From contig NC_134643.1 of the NCBI RefSeq assembly GCF_030463565.1, positions 1,250,001 through 1,314,000 of the forward strand: DNA of 64,000 nt. The letters are read 5' to 3'. This DNA is from Pelecanus crispus. Taxonomy: Eukaryota > Chordata > Aves > Pelecaniformes > Pelecanidae. Below the pieces are notes generated by a model, which saw nothing but the letters and a program-made list of their open reading frames with translations, was not told the origin of the DNA and made no database searches. This document shows positions 56,325-64,000 of the stretch, one piece after another; position 1 is the first letter of the stretch, and every line of letters starts with the position of its first letter. The translations under genes and the position numbers were made by a program.

Positions 56325-57490
56325 CTTGGGGAATGGCGCGTCTCGGGGTTGGGGGGAGATTCTTGGGGAATGGCGTGTCTTGGGGTTTTGGGGAAATTCT
56401 TGGGGAATGGCGCGTCTTGGGGTTTTGGGGAAATTCTTGGGGAATGGCGCGTCTCGGGGTTGGGGGGAAATTCTTGGGGAATGGCGCATCTTGGGGTTTT
56501 GGGGAAATTCTTGGGGAATGGCGCGTCTTGGGGTTTTGGGGAAATTCTTGGGGAATGGCGCGTCTTGGGGTTTTGGGGAAATTCTTGGGGAATGGCGCGT
56601 CTCGGGGTTGGGGGGAGATTCTTGGGGAATGGCGCGTCTTGGGGTTTTGGGGAAATTCTTGGGGAATGGCGCGTCTTGGGGTTTTGGGGAAATTCTTGGG
56701 GAATGGCGCGTCTCGGGGTTGGGGGGAAATTCTTGGGGAATGGCGCATCTTGGGGTTTTGGGGAAATTCTTGGGGAATGGCGCGTCTTGGGGTTTTTGGG
56801 AAATTCTTGGGGAATCGCGCGTCTTGGGGTTTTGGGGAAATTCTTGCGGAATCGCACGTCTCGGGGTTTTGGGGAAATTCTTGGGGAAATTCTTGGGGAA
56901 TGGCGCGTCTCGGGGTTTTGGGGAAATTCTTGAGGAAGTTCTTGCGGAATCACGCGTCTTGGGGTTTTGGGGAAATTCTTGGGGAAATTCTTGGGGAATC
57001 GCGCGTCTTGGGGTTGGGGGGAAATTCTTGGGGAAATTCTTGGGGAATGGCGCGTCTCGGGGTTTTGGGGAAATTCTTGGGGAAATTCTTGCGGAATCGC
57101 GCGTCTTGGGGTTTTGGGGAAATTCTTGGGGAATGGCGCGTCTCGGGGTTTTGGGGAAATTCTTGGGGAATCGCGCGTCTCGGGGTTTTGGGGAAATTCT
57201 TGGGGAAATTCTTGCGGAATTGCGCGTCTCGGGGTTTTGGGGAAATTCTTGGGGAAGTTCTTGCGGAATCGCGCGTCTCGGGGTTTTGGGGAAATTCTTG
57301 GGGAAATTCTTGGGGAATGGCGCGTCTCGGGGTTTTGGGGAAATTCTTGGGGAAATTCTTGCGGAATCGCGCGTCTCGGGGTTTTGGGGAAATTCTTGGG
57401 GAAATTCTTGCGGAATCGCGCATCTCGGGGTTTTGGGGAAATTCTTGGGGAAGTTCTTGGGGAGTGGCGCGTCTCGGGGTTTTGGGGAAA
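56325..57490. repeat. ~37/49-bp minisatellite in CALU intron 2
   Basis: Units of ggggaaattcttggggaatg plus gcgcgtctcggggtttt. After about 56880 many units carry an inner duplication (aaattcttggggaaattctt), which lengthens them. It begins about 210 bp from exon 3b. Confidence 0.92.
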
Positions 57491-58490
57491 GCGTTTTCTC
57501 GTTAGACCTTGGGAGAGGCTCCGGCGCGCGTCTTGCCGGGGAATTCAGCGCCGACGCCTACGCGAAGCTCAAGGCGGGAAGCGCGGCGCCGGTGGAGGGG
57601 TAGGGAGCGAGCCGCGGGGGTCCCACCCGAGGACCGTGCCCACCCGTTTGACCGAGGGGGAAACCGGAGATGCGCGGTTGACGAAGCACGGCGCGAGGCC
57701 GCGTGCTTTCCTTATTTTTAGCAGCAGCTGCGAAGCAGAAGCCGCCGGGAGGAATGCAGAGATCCGCAGGCAGATGCGCGCCAGCCCCCGGCCCGGGGAG
57801 GGGAAGGCAGGGAGCTCGGGGTGCGGAGCTGGGCGCTCCCATCCTCCCGGTTTACTCCTGCTTTACTCCTAGGAGCAGTCGTGGCGTTGGCACGAGGCGG
57901 GGCGGGCGCAGCAGGCGCCGCGTTTCGGGCTCGGGGCCGGGAAATTTCGGTTTTGCATTCCCCACCCCGGCAGCGCCAGGAGAGCGAAGCCGGGGGCGAC
58001 GGCACGAAATATTTTGCTTGGGGAAGCGGGATCAAAAGTTTTGGGGAAGCGGGATCAAACGTTTTGGGCAAGCGGGATCAAACGTTTTGGGCAAGCGGGA
58101 TCAAACGTTTTGGGCAAGCGGGATCAAACGTTTTGGGCAAGCGGGATCAAACGTTTTGGGCAAGCGGGATCAAATTTTTTCTTTTTCCCTCCTTTTAACA
58201 GGAAGGTTCAACGTGAAACCGGTTCTGTTAAATCCGGTTTTAAATCGCCACAAGACTACGAATTCCCAGAACACCGGTGCGAAGCGAAGCGTCAAGCGCG
58301 ATGCTGGCCTCGGCAAAGAGCCGGCCTGAGCTTAGCTCTCAGGTTTTGTCGTTCCGGAATTGCTTTTTAAAAAGCAAAAAAGCATGGTTTCCTCCGTGGC
58401 ACAGAGCAGAAGGCTGAGCAGATAGCTGGGATACGAATGGTAAAAATATTTGCTTTGCTTCTGGAAGAGCCTTTGGGCTCGATGCCACGC
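57491..58490. other. CALU intron, unique with a small array
   Basis: Unique intron sequence. At 58015-58175 there are six to seven tandem 23-bp units (ggcaagcgggatcaaacgtt plus ttg). No exon seen. Confidence 0.55.
58015..58175. repeat. 23-bp array in CALU intron
   Basis: Six to seven tandem units containing gcgggatcaaacgttttggg, highly uniform, which suggests recent expansion. Confidence 0.9.
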
Positions 58491-58493
58491 TCT

Positions 58494-59116
58494 AGGAAGG
58501 ACGTTGAGGGGCTGGAGCGCGTCCGGAGAAGGGCAGCGGAGCTGGGGAAGGGTCTGGAGCACAGGGCTGGTGGGGAGCGGCTGAGGGAGCTGGGGGTGTT
58601 CAGCCTGGAGAAGAGGAGGCTGAGGGGAGACCTGATCGCTCTGCAGCTCCTGGCAGGAGGGGGCAGGGAGGGGGGTCGGGCTCTTCTCCCAAGGAACAGC
58701 GATAGGACGAGAGGGAATGGGCTCAAGCTGCGCCAGGGGAGGTTTAGGTTGGATATTGGGAGAAATTTCTTCACGGAAAGGGTGGCCAAGCACTGGAACA
58801 GGCTGCCCAGAGAGGTGGGGGAGTCCCCAGCCCTGGGGGGGTTCAAACAACGGGCAGAGGTGGCACTGGGGGCCATGGTTTAGTGGGCATGGGGGTGTTG
58901 GGGTGATGGTTGGGCTGATGAGCTTAGAGATCCTTCCCAACCTTGGTGATTCCCAGTTCTTACCTTCATTAAAGAATAATGCAGCCCCCAAGCCAGGAAA
59001 CATGAAATTATTCCTCTCCCCTTAACTGGTTTAGTGTGGCCTTGGCAGCGTTGGGTCAACGGTTGGACTGGGTGATCTTCAAGGTCTTTGCCAACCTCAA
59101 CGATTCCATGATTCTA
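58494..59116 (+). mobile_element. CR1 LINE 3' end with the extra 3' module
   Basis: 5'-truncated CR1, antisense to CALU. Bases 58494-58882 encode the reverse-transcriptase ORF C-terminus ([20 protein letters not shown], then [20 protein letters not shown]). The CR1 3' UTR follows. At 58949 it continues into one copy of the module seen three times at 9326-9830, ending caacgattccatgattct. Confidence 0.88.
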
Positions 59117-60655
59117 CGAGTTACCTGTGGCAGCTCGCAGACCACGCGTCGGAGGCCCGAGTCATTTTGCAAGCACCTTTTAGTAGCCAAAAGAATTCCC
59201 CTTGTACGGCTCGCTTGGCCGTCGGGGAGCGGGCCGGCAGCACCGCCACGAGAGCACGCAGCGGTCCGGCGTGCCGAGGCACGGGGCGGGTTGAAAGCTT
59301 CCCGTGCTGTTTGCGAAGGGTTAAACCGCGAACACAAGAGCGGAGGGGCTGGGCTGCTTGGAGCCTGGCTTCCCGGGAATGCCGGGCATCGTCCTTCCTT
59401 TATCACAAAGCGGCCTCTGAAGGCTGGATCCCATCGGGAATTTCCCCAGCTGCTTCCCCGAGCGTAAAATCCGAACCATCCCAGCCTTATTGGAAAGGTT
59501 CCCGCGACGCCAACCCCGCGGCGCCGGCGAAAGGCAGAGGGGGACAGAGCAGAGCAGCCGAGCGATGAGATTTGGGCAGCGGCAGGTCTCCCAGAAAAAC
59601 AATTTTTCAGCTGGCCGGCCAAGGGGGATGAGAAATCGGCCACCAGCCGAGCTGCGAAGGGCTGCCCGGAGCTCAGGTAGCCGCCCTCGCAAGGATATAG
59701 GGGGAAAAAAAATAAAAAAAAAAAAAAAAAAAACCAAAAAATACCCAACCCCCCCCCCAAATACAAAAAAATACCCCCAAAAAACCCAAAAATACCAAAA
59801 AATACCCCCCAAAAACCCAAAAATACCAAAAAATACCCCCAAAAAACCCAAAAATACCAAAAAATACCCCCATCAGAATGAAGAGCGGGAGCCCGCATCG
59901 GTAGATAGCCCAAGCGCCTTTTCCAGGCAAGGTTCCCAGGTGGGGCAGCAGAAGTTGCGCGGTTTAATTAAAATTTAATTAAAAGAACGGCTTCCCCGTT
60001 TAATTGCGTTAAGGGAAAGTTAAAACTCCGTCCCCGGCCGGGGCGGGGGGAAGCTCGGTGCCGTCGGGAACGCGTCGGCAGCTCTTTAAATCCGTGCTTT
60101 CGGCGGCTTAGGGCCAAAAGCAGATGCTGGCAGGCTGGTTTCCCAGGGCAGAAGCCACAAAAACTGTAAATTTGAATTAAAAAAAAAAATAAAACCGAGC
60201 CCGAACGCGGCAGTTTTGTCAGAGGCCGCCGCAGCACGCGGGAAGGAGGGGGTGGCGGGGCACCAGATGTTCCGCGCCGGCCGGCAGCTGGAGTCGCCAG
60301 GCTGCTTCGCTTTCCCACTCTCTCCCGGGGAAGCGCAGGGGGATCCCGTTCGCCGGGAAAATCCGGCGAAGCGCTCCCCTAATTCAGCAGCTTTTAAAGA
60401 AAAAGGAGGTAAAGGTGGGGGATGTCGTTCCGAAATCCCGGTGGGCTTGGGAAATAGGGATGCGAGGAGAGCTGTACGGAAACCGAGCTGGGAAACGCGG
60501 AGGTAGAGCTCTCTCCCGGAAAAGCGGGTCCTTTCAACAGCACGATATCCATTCAAAAAAAAAAAAACAAATTAATCCTCGTTTTACATAATTACGCATT
60601 CGTAACAGGTTCATCAAACCAATTCAAGCTGGGGAAAGCGTGAGGAATTTGCCTC
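59117..60655. other. CALU intron, unique with A-rich segment
   Basis: Unique sequence. 59700-59878 is a degenerate A-rich array (aaaaaataccaaaaaatacc). No gene seen. Confidence 0.5.
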
Positions 60656-60657
60656 TG

Positions 60658-61200
60658 ACCAAAAAGAAAAAAAAAAAAAAAAGAAAAAAAAAAAAAGAAG
60701 AAAAAAAGAAGAAAAAAAAAGAAAAAATAAAAGGAAGAGGAGAGGGAGAGGAAGAGGGAGAGGAAGAGGGAGAGGAAGAGGGAGAGGAAGAGGGAGAGGA
60801 AGAGGGAGAGGAAGAGGGAGAGGAAGAGGGAGAGGAAGAGGGAAAAAAGAGGAAGAGGAGGAAAAAAAGAGGAAGAGGAGGAAAAAAAGAGGAAGAGGAG
60901 GAAAAAAAGAGGAAGAGGAGGAAAAAAGAGGAAGAGGAGGAAAAAAGAGGAAGAGGAGGAAAAAAAGAAGAAGAAGAGGAAAAAAAGAAGAAGAAGAGGA
61001 AAAAAAGAAGAAGAAGAGGAAAAAAAGAAGAGGAAAAAAAGAAGAAGAAGAGGAAAAAAAGAAGAAGAAGAGGAAAAAAAGAAGAAGAAGAGGAAAAAAA
61101 GAAGAAGAAGAGGAAAAAAAGAAAAAAAAAGAAAAAAAAAGAAAAAAGAAAAAAGAAGAAGAAAAAAAAAGAAAAAAAAGAAGAAGAAAAAAAAAAGAAG
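60658..61200. repeat. 540-bp polypurine (GAA/GGAA/GAGGGA) tract
   Basis: Almost uninterrupted purines on the plus strand, with one T near 60728. Sub-blocks are gagggagaggaa at 60738-60840, gaggaagaggaggaaaaaaa at 60850-60960, then aagaagaagaggaaaa at 60960-61110. Confidence 0.93.
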
Positions 61201-61489
61201 ACGAAAAGCTGGTGCATGTGAAGGGCGAGAACAGTTTGAACCGGCCTCGTTAAAACATCCGAGTGGAAACTCTTACCCCGGCCCCGCTTCCACTGCCAGC
61301 TTTTTCCAGCAGATAACTCGGCAGAACAATGAAATTAAAAAGCGCAGAGCCGTGACAAAGCCTGCGGGGGCAGGAAAACAGCGCAGGGGAGGGGGCAGAG
61401 TCGCCGGCGCTGCTTCTGCTCTCCGCAGCCAGAGCCGCACGTTCCCCTTGGCGTTCGCTCCTGCTTTAGCGGAGCGGGGGGGGGGAAAG

Positions 61490-61725
61490 AAAAAAAAAAA
61501 TGGAAGAGATTCTCTCTCAAAAAAAAAAAGGAAGATATTCTCTCAAAAAAAATTGGAAGAGATTCTCTCAAAAAAAATTGGAAGAGATTCTCTCTCAAAA
61601 AAAATTGGAAGAGATTCTCTCTCAAAAAAAAAGGAAGATATTCTCTCAAAAAAATAGAAGAGATTCTCTCAAAAAAAAAAGGAAGAGGTTCTCTCAAAAA
61701 AAAAAAATGGAAGAGATTCCCTCCA
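61490..61725. repeat. GGAAGAGATTCTCTCTCAAAAA array
   Basis: About nine units of 24-29 bp (ggaagagattctctctcaaa plus variable A run). Each contains the imperfect palindrome agagattctct. Confidence 0.9.
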
Positions 61726-62017
61726 GGCTGTTTTCCCCTCGCAAAAAGCCAGCCGGTCCGGCTTAGTTTGCGGCTTGCAGAGCGACGAGGGCCTCGCCAC
61801 AATGGGTCCGGTGGTCCGAAGAGTTTTTCCAGTCTAAAAAGTCCTCACGGAGAGGCGGGGGGAAGAAAAAAAAAAACAAAAAACCTCACACTCCAGCAAG
61901 GATTTGTTTTAGGAGGAGGCGGCGTTGCCTTAACAGAGAGGAAAGGTTGGGTGGAGAGGGCTGCGGCTACCTCACGCTGTGGCTGGTGGCCCAGGTGGTC
62001 CATAGGGACGCTAAAAA

Positions 62018-63030
62018 TCATAGAATCATCGAAGCGTTGAGGTTGGAAAAGACCTTTAAGATCACCCAGTCCAAGACTTTCAAGACCTTTAAGATCACCC
62101 AGTCCAAGACCTTTAAGATCGTCCAGTCCAAGACCTTTAAGACCTTTAAGATCGTCCAGTCCAAGACTTTCAAGACCTTTAAGATCACCCAGTCCAAGAC
62201 CTTTAAGATCACCCAGTCCAAGACTTTCAAGACCTTTAAGATCGTCCAGTCCAAGACTTTCAAGACCTTTAAGATCGTCCAGTCCAAGACTTTCAAGACC
62301 TTTAAGATCACCCAGTCCAAGACCTTTAAGATCACCCAGTCCAAGACTTTCAAGACCTTTAAGATCGTCCAGTCCAAGACTTTCAAGACCTTTAAGATCG
62401 TCCAGTCCAAGACCTTTAAGACCTTTAAGATCGTCCAGTCCAAGACTTTCAAGACCTTTAAGATCGTCCAGTCCAAGACTTTCAAGACCTTTAAGATCAC
62501 CCAGTCCAAGACCTTTAAGACCTTTAAGATCGTCCAGTCCAAGACTTTCAAGACCTTTAAGATCACCCAGTCCAAGACTTTCAAGACCTTTAAGATCACC
62601 CAGTCCAAGACTTTCAAGACCTTTAAGATCGTCCAGTCCAAGACTTTCAAGACCTTTAAGATCGTCCAGTCCAAGACTTTCAAGACCTTTAAGATCGTCC
62701 AGTCCAAGACTTTCAAGACCTTTAAGATCGTCCAGTCCAAGACTTTCAAGACCTTTAAGATCACCCAGTCCAAGACCTTTAAGACCTTTAAGATCGTCCA
62801 GTCCAAGACTTTCAAGACCTTTAAGATCACCCAGTCCAAGACTTTCAAGACCTTTAAGATCACCCAGTCCAAGACTTTCAAGACCTTTAAGATCGTCCAG
62901 TCCAAGACTTTCAAGACCTTTAAGATCGTCCAGTCCAAGACTTTCAAGACCTTTAAGATCACCCAGTCCAAGACCTTTAAGACCTTTAAGATCACCCAGT
63001 CCAACCATGATCCTACGCTACCAAGTCCCA
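62018..63030 (-). mobile_element. CR1 3' end (minus strand) with internal tandem expansion
   Basis: On the plus strand it starts atcatagaatcatcgaagcg and ggttggaaaagacctttaag, the reverse complement of a CR1 3' terminus. After the array it resumes as ccaaccatgatcctacgcta, which fits the next part of the CR1 3' UTR. The middle is amplified (62049-63002). Confidence 0.8.
62049..63002. repeat. CR1-derived 24/33-bp minisatellite
   Basis: About 30 units. The 24-bp form (aagacctttaagatcaccca plus gtcc) equals the flanking CR1 3' end; the 33-bp form adds aagactttc. A single acc/gtc change after aagatc alternates between units. All lengths are multiples of three, so both strands stay open for about 400 codons. 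Confidence 0.93.
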
Positions 63031-64000
63031 AAAAGACGCGGGCGAGCCCGGCATCGCCCCGTCCTGCGAATCTGGCTGCGCCCGTCCATTTGCCTCCCTC
63101 CGGCGGCGTTTCCCCGCGCGCCTGGGTGCGGCCAAGCTTCCCCTTCCTGGCCAGGGAGCCCCGCTTCCGAAAAAGAAAAAATAAACCAACCAAAAAGCCC
63201 TCCTGCTTTTCATCGCGGTTTGCGGCAAGCGCCGCACGGTCTCAACACGGCGGACGACGCCGGCGAGCGAAGCCCGTCCAGGCGCCGGGATGCAGGGGAA
63301 AAAAAACAGCCAAAAACCGGGCAAAAGCGCCGGCCTGCTGTCTTTAAAACCCCGAAAAAGGGGCAAAGCTAAAGAGTTTTGGGGCAATTTGGAGCCAAGG
63401 CGTGCGAATCCATCAATCTGCCATCTTGAGGAGCGTCCCAACGGCAAGGCCAAGCTCGCCGGGGAGGTGCCAGGCGGCAGCGCAGCCCGAAAGGAAAAAA
63501 AAAAAAAAATATATATATATAAAAATATATAAAAATGTCTCGTAGGGGCTGAGCCTCCCAAAGTTTTTAAGCCTTCCTAAGCCCAACGCGAACAACTGCG
63601 CCGGCAGCTGCCGCCGCGCGCACAAAGGCGGACGCTGTCAGGGGCCCGAGGAGCCGAAAGCGGCAGGGCCAGGCGCTGAGCCCCTCCTTACGAACCCCCC
63701 CGCCGGGTTCTGACATCTGCAGGGCAAAGCCACGCGGCAGACGTTGAAAAAAATTTTTTTTTTCTTTTTTTTTTTTTTTTCCGGGGACGCTCCGTTTGCG
63801 CTAACGCGCGGCGACCGGCTGCTGCTCGCCCGGGAGGAAAAACGCGGCAGGGAGGGCAGTACGGTGCGCCGAGCGCGGTTTGAGTGCAGCAAAACCAAAA
63901 AAAAAAACATAATAATAATAAAAAAAAAGCTTGTTTTCGCTTAAACTTCGTGGTTTTGGGGAGCGTTTGGTGCTTAGAAGCGAGCGTGCGCGCGGCTGGA
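63031..64000. other. CALU intron, unique
   Basis: Unique intron sequence with a short (at)n run at 63509-63530 and T/A runs near 63756-63780 and 63895-63930. CALU exon 2 is not present. Confidence 0.5.

Noticed and set aside
58437-58883. A 148-codon plus-strand ORF as a host gene
   Set aside because: Its product is the C-terminus of CR1 reverse transcriptase; it is part of a 5'-truncated LINE.
62049-63002. CRISPR-like array of regularly spaced repeats
   Set aside because: No repeat/spacer distinction; units are contiguous and the genome is avian.
61947-63347. Lysine-rich KTFKTFKIVQS repeat protein
   Set aside because: CR1-derived minisatellite with 24/33-bp units; both strands are open for the same reason.
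56116-64000. CALU exons 1-2
   Set aside because: No sequence for the signal peptide or the SFDYDHDAFLG segment is visible on the minus strand; they lie beyond the window.

Overview
This window is nuclear DNA from a bird, most likely from a GC-rich microchromosome arm. The evidence is an SWS1 cone opsin of avian type, several 3'-end copies of the CR1 LINE, multi-exon vertebrate genes with GT-AG introns, and a standard eukaryotic tRNA-Pro. There are no bacterial-style genes. Only three protein genes and one tRNA can be supported; nearly everything else is tandem repeat.

Layout. (1) 1-10.3 kb: the last eight coding exons of SND1 on the plus strand, ending in a normal stop codon and an AATAAA signal. 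It encodes the equivalent of human residues 594-910, including the complete Tudor domain. (2) 10.3-30.5 kb: intergenic DNA made of about ten different tandem-repeat arrays, broken by a 200-N gap at 20607-20806 and by one short AT-rich island near 14.73 kb that looks like a conserved non-coding element. (3) 30776-30847, minus strand: tRNA-Pro(AGG). (4) 32.68-43.74 kb, plus strand: all five exons of OPN1SW (SWS1 opsin, 347 codons once one extra base in exon 2 is discounted). (5) 43.9-47.1 kb: a further minisatellite. (6) 47.3-64 kb: a much less repetitive region holding the last exons of CALU (calumenin) on the minus strand, with two tandem, equal-length, mutually exclusive versions of exon 3. 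The first two CALU exons lie beyond the right edge. CR1 fragments and smaller arrays occupy its introns.

The genes are not a pathway: SND1 is a nuclease/Tudor RNA regulator, OPN1SW a cone photopigment and CALU an ER calcium-binding chaperone. CALU and OPN1SW lie tail-to-tail, as in mammals. SND1 directly upstream of OPN1SW is not the mammalian order, and this adjacency depends on an unsized gap inside repeats.

Main points of interest: a one-base frameshift in OPN1SW right after the ERY motif; opsin tuning residues predicting a violet-sensitive pigment; the paired CALU exons separated by only 70 bp; CR1 copies at two loci sharing an extra 3' module; a minisatellite built from a CR1 3' end; a 5.3-kb array with an 11-bp period; a 12-bp array carrying repeated near-CRE motifs; and a different tandem repeat filling almost every SND1 and OPN1SW intron, with alternating C-rich and G-rich strands. 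The very long open frames in these arrays are by-products of stop-free repeat units, not genes.
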